DNA of 64,000 nucleotides from contig CM068388.1 of the NCBI GenBank assembly GCA_034770075.1, positions 17,107,206 to 17,171,205 on the forward strand. The letters run 5' to 3'. The position numbers and the translations under genes were made by a program. Source of the DNA: Aralia elata. Lineage: Eukaryota > Streptophyta > Magnoliopsida > Apiales > Araliaceae. Shown in pieces: positions 46,701 to 59,734 of this stretch. How positions within the stretch are numbered: the stretch's first letter is position 1; every line of letters starts with the position of its first letter. Below the pieces are notes generated by a model. The model made no database searches. It was not told where the DNA came from and saw only the letters and a program-made list of their open reading frames with translations.

Positions 46701-47490
46701 CGTTGTGCAGTCCGCCGGTCGCTATGCTTCATGACATCGCCGGCCTGACTTGGTGTGACTTCCCCCTTCTATCTCTCTCCCGTCCCGTCCAACCGATTGG
46801 AAACCTAGGGTTTGCTAGGTTCGGCTAAGTCTTGATTGAAGGGATTGGGGGTTGCTTGGTCTGTAAATCCCCAAATTGGTTTTGCTGTGTTTGAAGCTCT
46901 TCTCAGACGAATTGCCGGTTGTCCTTAATTAAACCAAACGGACCCAATCTCGGTTACCAAAAGAAATGGCTGACCCGGCTGGAAAGGTTTTTGGGCTCAA
47001 CCCAATAGGGTTGAGTCGGTTGGTTAAATCAAAAAGGGCGGCCCAAAGGAAAATAAAAGAAATGTGATTTGGGCTTAAATCAAAATAAATAAGAGCAATG
47101 GGCCCATCTAATAAGGAAAATTGACCCAATTTAAATTAACCATCTTGTATTTCTGACATTTTAAATTAAATAACTACACCAATAAATTATTTATTTAAAA
47201 TAGTTAATATAACTATAATTCTTTATTCGAATTATTTAATCTGATAATAATAAAATTATTTATTTCCTTATCTTAATTTCTCTTGCCAATCAAGTGCTAG
47301 GGTTACCTCATTCATTTATTCAACTTATTAGTGAGCCCCTTTATAGCAAAGAAAATTTATTGGAACCTATTTTAGATATAATTAAATAATAGTACCCACA
47401 TGGACCCAATTAAATTTATAAAATTATATAAAATGAATTTATTTATAACAATAAATTTGGTACAGTGTTTAAAATTTTCCGGACCTTACA
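43765..47490 (-). repeat. element A 5' LTR
   Basis: 3,726 bp, near-identical to 33965-37693. It drives transcription leftward through the extra ORF and gag-pol. TATA at 46468-46478. Confidence 0.97.
44024..44130 (-). other. LTR hairpin and Lys/Gly-rich micro-ORF (A right)
   Basis: Same as the left copy except for one change in the frame (Ser to Leu in PETS, CTAAAGTC instead of CTGAAGTC). This copy is in the 5' LTR and so would lie in the mRNA leader. Confidence 0.55.
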
Positions 47491-47495
47491 CAACT
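47491..47495. repeat. element A right target-site duplication CAACT
   Basis: Identical to 33960-33964. Confidence 0.97.
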
Positions 47496-49188
47496 TTATC
47501 AATTCTAGAAAAAATTTCAAGACTTATTGCGAAAAAATTAAAATATTCAAATCTTGTGTCTAGCCGGAACAAATGGCTTACATCTTCATCACACTGTAAA
47601 CGAATACTGAATTTCATCAAGTACTCATGATCTTACCTTCATCATTTTTCGAAGCTGATTGGAATAAAATTATATAATCTTATATTATTCATGAATAATT
47701 GCGAGACATTAGCTTGAAGTAACAAGTTGAGTAAAACTTGCTTATATATATGTAATCAAGTTCAGGATAATTGCTTACAGTGAACAAGGCTAGAATATTT
47801 ACTCAAGTAAGTGAACTTATTTGAAAGTAAAAGAATTTGAGATACTTGCCTTGTCTGTTGAGTATTGTAATAAGATTCAGCTATATTTGCTTTTACAGAT
47901 CCTACACAATCATAATTATATGAATACATTAGCCATGTATCATAACATATAACTTATATAGTTATATACTAAATATCCACATTGGTTACCTCATTAGCTT
48001 ATGTTTTGCTTTTTGAGAACTTTTGTATTGTTTTCGAATCCTTTAACCTTTTACTTATGATAATCACTTTTCGTTTTCCTGGACTTCGACGTGTTTTTAG
48101 TATGTAAATACGTTACAAATTCAGTTTATAACCCACTCATAATGTAATATATGAGTATTCTATACTTCTTATACCTCTCGTACATGTACAAGGTGACTTC
48201 ATAATGTATGTTATGTATTAAGTGCAATAATAACTTGTACAAACAAATTATAGTTTCCGTAGCAATTTATAACTTTATTATTGTGCATTATCACGTTAAC
48301 TTTTATCGTCTCTCAATATAAGGCTAAACAGCCCCTTGAAGCCATAATAGCCCTTTGCTTGACTTAACAGCCCCAAGCTTAGCTTTGAATTCAATTTGAT
48401 TTATCCAATCATCTTAGTTAACAACATAATATATATAAATAGTACTCAGCCCCAAACTTTGCTTAGTTTTCAATTTTTATGCATTAATTCTTATTGTAGC
48501 ATTTTATCAATCATATTGTGGGCGTAATCTAAATTCTCAGATTTCATTGCATTTTTGTTCGTAGTCTAACCCAGATTTCACCACGGAAATCTCTTATTAT
48601 ACTTCCATAAAATCTACATAACACTTCCTTCTCACAACATCCCAACCAAGCATAGCAATTAAAATAATACGAAGTATTATTGAATCCATTTTTTTATGAA
48701 CATAACTAATAACAACTGACTTACCTCTCGGTTGATGAATCCTTTTTAATCTCTTGCTCTAAGCTTTAGTTTGTTGGAATTTAATCCTTCTCTTGACAAT
48801 TCCTGGCTTTAATTCTCTTTTAATATTAGCTAATGGTTTCAACTTTTGAGGAACGGTGATTGTCATTTAGAGAGCTTAGTTTTGCTAACTTGTGAGGAAG
48901 GGTGGTTAAGCTTGCAATTGGTTTGGGACGGAGGAGATTGATAGTGAAAGGAAGACTTTGAATTTTGTTTCTAAGCCTCTTAGCTATTCCTAATCAGATA
49001 GTAGACTAGCCTCTCTTACTCCTCAAATACATGGCTTGGTGTCTCTTTTGCAGCCTAATTGCTATACACCTCATGCTTAATGTATCTAGTTATCATACAC
49101 CTCCTGCTTGCATTATAAAAGACTCAGCAACTCTTTTGGTTTAATACCTTAGTATACTTGCATTAGTATATAATATATATACATATAT

Positions 49189-49223
<35 letters not shown>

Positions 49224-50017
49224 CAGTACATATTTACGAATATACATATATTACATATATACATATTTTACATACATTATACTTATAATACATAAATTAA
49301 TTTATGTATTATATTTACTTAATCCTTTCAATAAAATGAAACTATTACATTAGATAAAATAATACATTTTGTGAGACGAACCCACTATATTAAAATAAAT
49401 AATATTCAATTAATTATTTTAATATCATTTATATAATGAATACTTTTAAATTTTATATGACTAAATATAATTATCCCCTTCCTTCCATAAAATGTGTTCA
49501 ATAATTTATTTATATATTAAATATATAATTTAATATATATATTCCCCTTTACTCAAATTATAAATTTTAATTCATAAGCTTTGATACCAACATACATATA
49601 ACATCTATGTTGGACATTATATTACTAATATACATACATTTAACAAAACATCAAATATTATTTTATCATTCATGTTATAATTATTATTATAACATAAAAA
49701 TAACTATCATTATTAATTAAATAAATTTCATTATTTAACTAATTAAAACAAACATCTTAATTCACTAATTTATCAATTAATGAATTATTTATTCATTTCA
49801 TCATGTAGCTAATTTCAGCTAACTCATTTAATAGTTATTAAATATAATTCTTCAAATAAATGTATACTTTCACAGTTATTATACACATCTAATTCATCAC
49901 GAAAAATCACAGCACAAAAATATTTATGCAGTCAAACACACTTAACATATCTAAAAATAAGAAATTTATTTATTATTTTTCTTATTTTAATAATATCTGA
50001 ATATCCAGATTGTCACA
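47496..50017 (-). repeat. element B 3' LTR, inner part
   Basis: Continues the LTR interrupted at 33964 and matches about 60476-62967. It differs from that copy by a (TA)n expansion at 49191-49220 and scattered substitutions. It ends CCAGATTGTCACA. Confidence 0.95.
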
Positions 50018-50032
50018 TTCTCCCCCCCTTAT
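50018..50032 (-). other. element B polypurine tract
   Basis: Minus sense ATAAGGGGGGGAGAA before TGTGACAATCTGG, the LTR start. Confidence 0.88.
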
Positions 50033-50064
50033 AAAGATTTTGTCCTCGGAATCGCAAAATAAAA

Positions 50065-53000
50065 CTAGTCAAACAAATGAGGATAGTTTTTTCGCATTTT
50101 CTCTTCTAATTCCCACGTTGCTTCTTCAGCATTGTGGTTCCCTATAACACCTTTACTGAGGGTATGGTTTTATTCCTCAAAACTTGCTCTTTCCTATCCA
50201 GTATCTGAATAGGAATTTCCTCATACGTTAAGTCCTTCTGAAACTGTATAGGTTCATATTATATCACGTGTTTATAATCTGGCTTATATGGTCGTAAGAC
50301 CGACACGTGAAACATATTATGAACGTGTTCTAACTCTGGAGGTAATGCTACTTCATAGGCTACCTCGCCGATTTTTCTTAAAACCTCAAATGGTCCTATA
50401 AAACGAGGACTCAACTTTCCTTTCTTTCCAAATTGTATCTTTCCTTTCCACGGGGATACTTTCAGAAATACGTGCGATCCGATGTCAACAGCCTATTCTG
50501 TCTATGTTGATCTGCGTACTTTTTTTACCGATCTTAAGTTGTGATAAGTCGCATACGTATTAACTTTACAATTTTTGCAGTTTGATGCACCAATTCCGGC
50601 CCTAGCAAACGACGCTCTCCTACCTCATCCCAACACAATGGTGTTCGGCTTTGACTCTTTGACATGTCAAACACTTACTGACACATTCTGCGACTTCTCT
50701 TTTCATGTTCGGCTACCAAAAATGTTGTCGAAGGTCTTGATGCATCTTTGTACTTCCAGGATGAATCGTGTACCTTGAGCAATGGACCTCTTGTTAAATT
50801 TCTTCTTTCAGCTCCGGTATGGACGGAACCCAAATTCTTCCTTCAAATCTGATTATTTTATCTTTATCAAGTTTAAACTTAGTTTCTTTTCCTTTGGAAA
50901 TCTTTTCCCTTGGCTTCTCACACTCCTCGTCTTTGATTTGTGCTTCTTTGATTTTATCCAACAACGTTGGACCACTTTCCATTTTGTATAACTTTCCTTC
51001 CGACTCATGCAAAAACTTTACTTCTAGCTCCATTATCTCCATTACTGTTATCAACTCATCGTGAGTTGTCAACATCATCAACTTTTCTCGACCTTTTCTA
51101 CTTAAAGCATCTGCCACTCTATTTGCTTTTCCGGGATGATAAAGAATTTCGCAATCATAATCCTTGATCAGCTCTAACCATCTTCTCTGTCTCATATTCA
51201 ACTCTTTTTGTGTGAAGATATATTTCAGACTTTTATGATCTGTATATATCTCACATTTCTCTCCATACAGATAATGCCTCCAAATCTTCAAGGCAAATAC
51301 TACTGATGCCAATTCTAGATCGTGAGCAGGATATCCCTTCTCATAATCTTTCAACTGTCGTGATGCGTTAGCAATGACTTTCCCATGTTGCATAAGCACA
51401 CACCCTAGTCCTTTATGCGACGCGTCACTATACACAACAAAATTCCCTGTTTCATCTGATAATGATAACACTGGCACTTCACATAGTCTTTTCTTGAGTT
51501 CTTGAAAACTTGTTTCACACTTCTCCGACCATACAAATTTCACGGTCTTTCTTGTCAAATTAGTTAATGGGGTAGCTATCTTTGAAAAATATTGAATAAA
51601 TCTCCGATAGTAACCTACTAACCCTAGGAAACTACGCACTTTAGTCGGTGTCTTGGGTTGTTCCCAATTTATTACTGTTTCCACTTTTGCTGGATCCACA
51701 GATATACCATCTTTGTCAATCACGTGACCCAAAAATTGAACTCTCTCTAGCCAAAATTCACATTTAGAAAATTTTGCATACAACTTTTCTCTTCTTAGTG
51801 TTTCCAATACTATTCTCAAATGTATTGCATGATCATCCTATGTCTTGGAGTAGATCAAAATATCATCTATGAATACTACCGCAAACTTATCCAAATACTG
51901 CTTGAATATTCTGTTCATCATGTCCATGAATGCGGCTGACGCATTTGTCAATCCAAAAGACATTACCAAAAACTCGTAATGACCATATCGAGTTATGAAT
52001 GCTGTCTTTGGAATATCTTCATCTCTTACTTTCAGCTGGTGATATCCAGTCCTTAAGTCTATATTTGAAAAGTACCTTGCCCCTTTCAACTGATCAAATA
52101 GATCATCGATCTTGGGTAATTGATACTTATTCTTAATTGTTACTTTGTTCAACTCCCTATAATCGATACAAAGTCTCAACGATCCATCTTTCTTTTTCAC
52201 AAATAATACTGGTGCTCCCTATGGTGACGTACTTGGTCGAATATACTTCTTGTCTAGCAGTTCTTGTAATTGTATCATCAACTCTTTTATTTCCACTGGA
52301 GCCATTCTGTATGGTGCCTTGGATATTGGTGTTGTACTAGGCACTATATCAATAACAAATTCAACTTCTCTATCTGGTGGAAGACCTGGTAGATCATCTA
52401 GGAAAACATCTGTGAATTCATTTACTACTGCAATCTGATTCATATCCGCGCCTACTTGTTGGGTATCCACCACATACGCTAGATATCCCACACAACCCTT
52501 CTGTAACAACTTCTTCGCTTGCATCGTCGTCAAACAACGAGACTGCCTTCGACTGCATTGTAGGTTTGAGGCTTACTAACTTCTTTTGGAAATCTATCAC
52601 CGCTCCATGATTAAATAACCAGTCCATTCCCAAAATTATGTCGAACTCTCCCAACTATATTGGAATTATATCTATGTTCAACCTATGATCTCCTATCTTA
52701 ATGCAACAATTCGTATAGATATGCTCTACAAGAATTACTTCTTTATTGGCGACTTCTATGTTCATAGGGGTTTCTAAATTTACCAAAGGCATATTCAAAC
52801 GCTTAGCAAATTTATGTGATACAAAAGAACAGGTTGCTCCTGAGTTAAACAACACATAGGCATTTATATTGTTGATCGGAACGATACCTGAAACTACATC
52901 TTTTGAAGCAACTGCATCTTGCACCGTCATATTAAAAGTTCTGGCGGTTGGTCTATTCTGCGGAGCTGGTCCTGTTGTAGTTGCTTTCCCGCTACTATTG

Positions 53001-54076
53001 CCCTTATTACTGTTTCCTCCATTTATTCCCTTCTTTGGACAGTTTCTGGCCAAGTGATCCACTGACCCACAAATAAAACATCTGAAAGTCTTTCTTGGAT
53101 TGGGGCAGTTAGGAGAGATGTGTCCCTCCTGCCCACACTTGTAGAATACCATCTTTCCTTTCAGACACACTCCAGAATGATTCCTTCCACAGTTTTTACA
53201 TGGTTCAAATTTCTTCTTTTGTTGATTCTCCTGAGTATTTCATGTATTTCCCACATTGTTCCATTTCCTTTTCTTATGATTTCCACTTCCACTACCTGTT
53301 TCCATCTTGATTGTTCCTTCCATCTTTCCCTTATTTTTCTTTTCTTTGTGGAAACGACTCATTGCTTCACTTCCTCCCTCTACAATTATTGCTTTTTCAA
53401 GGAGCGCACCAAAAGATTCAATCTGTAGAACCGACAACTTGTTGTAGAGCCAAGGTTTTAGGCCTTGCTCAAATCGCCTTGCTTTTCTTTCCTCGGTGTC
53501 CACTTGATGTGGAGCAAATCGTGCCAACTCATTAAACTTTGCTGCGTATTGTGCTACTGCCATCTCATTTTGTTTGAGTTCTAGAAATCGTACTTCCATT
53601 CTACATTGCATACCGGGAGGGAAATAGTTTTCAAAGAAAATCTCTTTATATCTTTCCCAACTAATCACACCTGCACCGGCTCTGGTCTTGTTCGCTTCCC
53701 ACCAGAAATTTGCCTCCCCTTTCAGCATGTAGGCAGCGAATGAAGTTTTTCGTTCATCGCTCACCCTCGCTATCTCAAAGGCTTTTTCTATTTCTTTAAT
53801 CCAAGACTGAGTCTCTATAGGTTCAATGGTTCCTTTGAACTCCGGGAGTCCCACAGTTTTGAAATCTTTGAAGTTAGCGATATGAACTGCTAGTGGATCT
53901 ACATTTGCATTAGGTTGATGGGGATTCCTATTCTGGAAAGCTCCCATCAACAAGTCTATAAATTGTTGCATCGGGTTTTCTTGGTCTTCATTTCTATTTC
54001 TATTCTCAGTTTCTGATTCTTCGGTTTCATTTCTCTATGTTCTATGTATTTCTCTTCCTCTCCATTTTGGTGGCAT
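50065..54076 (-). pseudogene. element B gag-pol, broken, integrase core deleted
   Basis: Homologous to the element A polyprotein throughout. ATG at 54076 (MPPKWRGREIHRT, then a stop); gag 53240-53971; zinc knuckles and protease 52655-53170 (FNSGATCSF, the catalytic Asp of DSG changed to Asn); reverse transcriptase 51838-52533 with FIDDILIYS; connection and RNase H 50794-51819; chromodomain end KNYPHLFD at 50065. Frameshifts or stops near 53200, 52655, 52210 and 51830. Near 50650 the integrase jumps from the zinc-finger region to the C-terminal domain. This corresponds to loss of 526 bp (38318-38844 in A coordinates), removing all three catalytic acids. It cannot support transposition. Confidence 0.93.
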
Positions 54077-54626
54077 TTTCTGTTTAATAGCATCTATTAT
54101 TATTAAACAATTTCTTTATTTTTAAGGCATTCTGATACAATGCTTAATAATAACACTTAAAACAAAACATATTTAATCATCATTTTCATATTAAACATGT
54201 TTTTTTATAGCATTCATTTGTTATATACAACTTTTTCTCGTTTAATATTATTATTAATTATTAAACTAATAAATGTGTCAAACAGTTTCATTCCATGCTT
54301 AACACGCAACCATTTTAAAACATATTTAATATTATATTAAACATGCTTCTTTTTACATCTGAACTCTGTACACATCTTTTCTACTAGCCCATCTGGCTAC
54401 TTTCTTACATATAGCATTTTACTAGCTATATTCTTTCTATCGTTACATCAAAAGATTTTTCATTCCTTAATCCTTAACTATTAGCAAGTTAGGATTCTCA
54501 AAAGGTATCCCATTACTATAACAAAAGATGGGATTTCTAGTTCATACCTACATTACCAACTATTTACAACATATACACAAATATGTACACATATATATAA
54601 CATTGTTTTACAAACAAACTTCTCTT
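54077..54626. other. spacer between element B gag and its extra ORF
   Basis: 550 bp, noncoding, AT-rich. Counterpart of 42310-42707 in element A. Confidence 0.6.
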
Positions 54627-55291
54627 CTAAGTGTGACCAATAGTAGTAGTGTTCACACGTTCCTCTTCCGTGATGGCTATGACACGTGCACGAGAGATAG
54701 ACTGACTGAACTGGCCTATCTCCCGTGGATAGTCCCAAACTGCTTTCTGTACACGTCCCATGGAATTGGTGTACGCATGGTTCATTGCATTTATTCTTTC
54801 CTTACAATTTCTCACCTCATTTTGGAGTGTACGAACATGTTCCTCGAACATCTGCTGCTCTTGGATCTCTACATCTCTAATATTATTGAAGTCGTGGAAC
54901 TCTACTTGCAATTCATGCAACCTAGCCTCATAATACTGGGCCCTATCTTCTGTTGTCTGAAGTCTGTTAGTTAAATCCAGATTTTGGTCCATTAGTTGGT
55001 GAACCATTGCCCCTAGTTGTATCAGGGCATCATCTGTCTCAGGGTTATCCTGTTCCTCATCTGACTCAATGTTTATAATTTCAGGCTCTACATTGGCCTC
55101 TAAGGCCTCTACCACCAATAACTCTTCCTCTACTAATAACTCTTCCTCGGGATCTTCTTCAGGGTCAGACTCAGAGTCACTAACTAATATCACCACCGAC
55201 ACTTGCTCTGGTGTTGGCTGTGGTACAATAGGAGGTGGAACTATTTGCTCCTCAGGTTCTACTGGATCAAGCTGAATTTCTTCTCTGACAT
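54627..55291 (-). pseudogene. element B extra 5' ORF, coiled-coil protein, frameshifted
   Basis: Counterpart of the extra ORF of element A: acidic first part (DSESDPEEDPEEELLVEEEL), coiled coil (QLMDQNLDLTNRLQTTEDRA) and a basic end (PREIGQFSQSISRAR compared with PRTEIGESSRSVRRR in A). The likely ATG (55289-55291, after TTTATGTGTAG) is out of frame with the long reading frame by a small indel and stops after ten codons. The long frame itself has no ATG at its start. Same orientation and place, between PBS and gag. Conservation of layout with sequence divergence indicates past selection on the protein. Confidence 0.75.
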
Positions 55292-55471
55292 CTACACATA
55301 AATAAACAACTTGATTAATACATAATACAAGTTATTGATACACATAACAAATAACAGTGTTGTTTAAGTAATGTTTTTATTTCATTTGCTGATGAATTTC
55401 CGCAATCCATCTTCTTTAGACTCTATATGAGTAATTTATTTTCTGCCTGTCTGATTTGCCTAAGGTTATAG
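55292..55471. other. element B leader, left of solo LTR
   Basis: Noncoding leader. The last five bases (TATAG, 55467-55471) are the TSD of solo LTR E. Confidence 0.7.
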
Positions 55472-55686
55472 TGTGACGCCCCCAAATTCGAGTACTTGAA
55501 ACCCGAACTTGGTGCTACACGATACCATTTCTTTGAGCGGAAAAAAATAAAATTTACAAACTTAATATATACATATCAGAGTTGTCTAATCCCGAGTACG
55601 CAACCTTTAAGCATGTTCATTACATGATAGATAATAAATATTATCACCTTAATAAAGTCTAACTATTACAAACAACACCTGGTATT

Positions 55687-55799
55687 CTATTCTTTGAGCT
55701 TTCCTTTTCCCTTGTCTTTGCCAGAGCCTTTTGGTCTATCACCCTTAGCTGAAAACATTTAAGTCAAAGCAAGAATGAGCATTCAATTGCTCAGCAAGT
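55687..55799 (-). other. LTR hairpin and Lys/Gly-rich micro-ORF (E)
   Basis: Hairpin TGAGCA/TGCTCA at 55769-55799 between CTTGC repeats, then a 23-codon frame from ATG at 55758 to TAG at 55687, starting MFSAKGDRP and ending GSGKDKGKGKLKE. Compared with the frame in LTR B, ten codons differ silently and six change the amino acid. Confidence 0.6.
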
Positions 55800-57736
55800 A
55801 ATAACAAATATAATAATGCGCTAAAGAAGTAAATGTTTTCTTTGAGGCCTACTTCTACCACGAATCAATAGTGGTGAAGTCATTTGAAGACATTCTTAAT
55901 AACATATTAAATCGTTTTAAAATTTTTGAAACAACATATTTACCATGAATGCTGAGCGGTCAGTAGACCACGAACTTTTATTTTTCATTTTCGAAAAGGT
56001 TTAAACAGATTTTCATCTGCAAACCGATCTAGTCTCACGGACATGTAGGGTGATCAGCCCCGTTATGTCCTGTATTGATCAATACTGTCTGTTTGAACGC
56101 TAAACGCATTCACTCTGTTCGCCTTGGGCACAAAAACATATTCCCCTTTTAGGGTTGTTCATACTCAGTCTGGAGTCCTAACTAAACAACTCAGTTGGAC
56201 GACTTAAACATAACTTTTAGTATTCAACAATGTATTTCGAACTATGTCTAGCCGAGTCAAATGGCTTAGACAGACTGTAAACCATAATACATGTACTGAA
56301 GTTCAATAATAAATAACAAGATTTGTCATATCAAAGGATTTAAGTTCAATAGTTCTTGTGTAACAACAGTAGTTTATACAAGTGGGGACACTTGTATAAT
56401 GAAGGGTAATAATGAGATATTAATAAACAATAAATGAATGGAGTACAATTTCACAATGTAAGAATAATTGCATAAACGAATCATGACAGATATGAATAAT
56501 TAACAATAATTATTCACGAGCATGCTTTGAAATTGATAACTCATGATGAGTTAGGAACTAATCACAACATATACCTGTTCGCACAAAATAAAAGTAGTGC
56601 ATAAGGTTTAGATACTTGCCTACACATATCCAATTCATAAAGTAAATGAAAAGGTAAGATACTTGCCTTGTTCGCTGTTTACTGCTACACAATATAGCTT
56701 AAGCTTTTATCTTTAATACGAAGTCCTATCATCAATAAAATTATTCTTTTAATTAGAATAATACAACTTAACACATAATACTGCTTATTTGCAGTCATCA
56801 TACAACTTAACACATTGTCACATATTCATAACAGTCATTAAAACATTTAAAAACAGCTATCAGGTCAAACTATGTCCATTTGGTTTGAGTTCGACACTAT
56901 TTCGATGTCCTGATTGCATTATCGGAAAATAAACAAGTTTCTTTTTAATGAAACTTTGTTCAAGAACTTAAATATCATCTTAGATAATTTGTTTATCAAT
57001 TGCAACATTTTTCCAAATATTAAAATCATTTATAATGATTTTTCAGTCATTAATAGCATTTATAATGATTTAATAAATAAATAATTTCATTATCATTAAT
57101 ATTCAAATAATTAAAATATTAATGAACTACATGTCAACACATTAAAAGTTATTTATTATAACATAAAAATATTTTTAAAACATTAATATTACCTTTAAAT
57201 GTTTTTTAAAGTATTAAAATCATTTTTAAATAATTACCATTAATATTAAAATATTAATGTAATTCATGTCAAATATTTAAAGTTATTAAATATAACTTAA
57301 AAATATTTTAAAACATTTTTATTGCCTTTAAATGATTTTTAAAAACATTAAAACCATTTTTAGATAATTTATTTAATATAAATATTAAATAAATTAATTA
57401 TCATTAATATTAAATATTAATGAAATTTTTATTAAAATATTAAAAGTTATTTAATATAACTTAAAATACTTTTTTTTAAAACATTAATATCATTTTTAAA
57501 TGATTTTTGAAATATTAAAATCATTTTTTATCTAATTTATTTAATATAATTATTAAATAAATTAAATATCATTAATATTTAAATAAATTAAAATATTAAT
57601 GAAATTTATGTCAAAATATTAAAAATTAATTTTTATAACTTAAAATAATTTTTAAAACCGTTTTATGAATTTTTAATATTTATTTACTATTTATTTCTAT
57701 TTATTTAATTAATATAATTAATTTTTATTAAAAACC

Positions 57737-57758
57737 GTCGCTAAAGGCTTTTAGCGAC
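57737..57758. other. short hairpin in LTR E
   Basis: GTCGCTAAA, loop GGCT, TTTAGCGAC: a perfect 9-bp stem, followed by GTGTCGCTATAGG. It resembles subterminal text of some CACTA families and may be a scrap of one. Confidence 0.5.
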
Positions 57759-59734
57759 AAAAAGTGTCGCTATAGGTGTTCTTCAGTTCATGAAGAACAC
57801 CAAGAACAACCCAGTCCATGTCTAGGAAGCTACTTTGAGCGTTAATAACTTGAAATCTGGACATGCTATGGTCGTGATTCTACTTTTAGATTGTTAACCT
57901 ACTGGCATACTACGACTACAAAGCTTTAAACACATCAAACCATTTACAGATCAAGATCTATGGCCTCTGACATTTGACTGTCAGACCATGTTTTTAACTT
58001 AGAAAATTTTCTGGGTTTTCCAAAAAATACAACTTTCATGATCGATCAAGGACTTTTAAGCTTGCATAACTTTCGATCTAGACATGCTATGATTGTGATT
58101 CCACTTCCAGTGTACTAACCACATAACATACTACATATAAGAACCTTTAAACACAACAAATCATTAACAGGTAAAGATCTACGGGGTCTGACATTTGACT
58201 GTCAGGCCATTTTTTACACTTTGAACAATTTTCTTAAATCTTCAATTTCGTGCATCTAGATGTTATGGATTCATGATATAACAACCCAGATCATTAAATA
58301 ACATAATATACAACATATTTAAACACAAAAACATAAAATTTATCTAAGCATACAAGATCTAGCTTAGGGTTAGGGTTTTGTACCTTTTGAGCAATTTTTG
58401 ATTTTTTATTCTTATGATCTGACTTTGGTTAGCTGGTGAGGTGTTTATGGTTGATATTCAGACAAATTTTAGTGAGAGAATTTCGTGGCTAGAGAGAAGG
58501 GAGAGAAAGCTTGGTTTGGTTTGAATAAATGAGTGAAGTTTTCTATTTCTTTTTCTTTCTTTTCTTCCAATCCATTGATCCATTGCATCTGATGTAGCTA
58601 GCTGGCAAGATTCGGCTGATAGAGAGGATTTGAACATGTGAGAATATACTAGCTTGATGAGTCACAAGATTTTGGAAGATTTGAGAAGATTTTACAATCT
58701 TTCAATATCTTTTAATAAAAATAAATACAAAAAGGGTATTTTAGTAAACTAATAAATAATTTTAAGGGTATTCTTGTCCCATACACATGATCTAGGGTTT
58801 TAATCAATAGATTTGAACCCTTAATGCTTACCCAATAATTTTTGGGTTTAAGAAAATTAACTTAGGAATTAAATAAAAATTTAATTAATACATAATAATT
58901 CAAAATTAGGGTTTTTAATGTAACTAGGGTTTTATAATTTGAAAATTAGGGTTTCTTGATGTTGTTAGGGTTCCCAAAATTATAATTTAGGGTTTTTCAC
59001 TCAATTACATTATTCACATAATATCCATACATGCAAACAAAATAATTAATTAACTACATTACATTTAATACTTAAATTACCTAAAGAAAATAATTTCTTA
59101 TTATCCCAAATACATATATAATTATTATAGCAATAATTATATTTAGTATTTAATGTCCATAATATACAATCAAATATGAATATAATTACCAATTATATTC
59201 CATATTCAATTTACCTTAATAGAATAAATTATTAATATCCATAAAACCAATATACTTTCCTTATTAATTATAATTATAACAATAATTATATTAATCATTA
59301 AAATTCATATCCATAGACAAAATTTATGTTAGTGATCAATAATCACACTTTACATCATAAACCATTCTTAGTTAAGTTAAAATAATTAACTTAACTAATC
59401 TTGATAAATTAATATAATAAAATAATAATTATTTCAACAGTTTTAAGAATCATTTATTAAAATATAAATATATTATTTAAATAATACATCGATCGTATTT
59501 TCATGAAAACTAAATAATAAAACATTTTTATTACAAAATTAATTTATTATATAATTTATAGTAAATCATAAATTCTTTTTCCTTGCATTCCAACACTTGC
59601 TTTACTATATAATAAAATAGTTTTATTATATATAAAAAAAAATTTATTCGTAAAATTTCTTATTTAATTATGTCAAAATTTTAGGGTTATTACATATAGC
59701 CCAAGTTATCCCATCCTAAGGTTTCTAACCTACA

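Larger units (their letters stand above)
33965..47490 (-). mobile_element. element A: intact Ty3/gypsy Tekay-type chromovirus
   Basis: 13,526 bp: 3' LTR 33965-37693, PPT, gag-pol 37741-42309, extra ORF 42708-43532, PBS 43750-43761, 5' LTR 43765-47490; TSD CAACT. Comparing the two LTRs by eye I find about a dozen substitutions and a few one- to three-base indels in 3.73 kb, so insertion was recent. All protein-coding and cis-acting parts look intact. It may still be able to transpose. Confidence 0.97.
55472..59694 (-). repeat. solo LTR E
   Basis: 4,223 bp, TGTGACGCCCCC to AGGGTTATTACA in plus reading, flanked by TATAG (55467-55471 and 59695-59699) with no internal region: the product of LTR-LTR recombination. 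It carries the hairpin/micro-ORF module at 55687-55799. AT-rich degenerate repeats lie at 57000-57700. A roughly 220-bp imperfect duplication lies at about 57830-58230 (both halves contain TGACATTTGACTGTCAG). A group of AGGGTTT telo-box motifs lies at 58363-58995. No gene. Confidence 0.95.

Noticed and set aside
50575..53535. plus-strand ORFs of 60-100 codons over element B
   Set aside because: Antisense shadows of the broken gag-pol.
54627..55202. a start at 55202 for the element B extra ORF
   Set aside because: The codon there is GTG. The homologous start by comparison with A is the ATG at 55289-55291, now out of frame.
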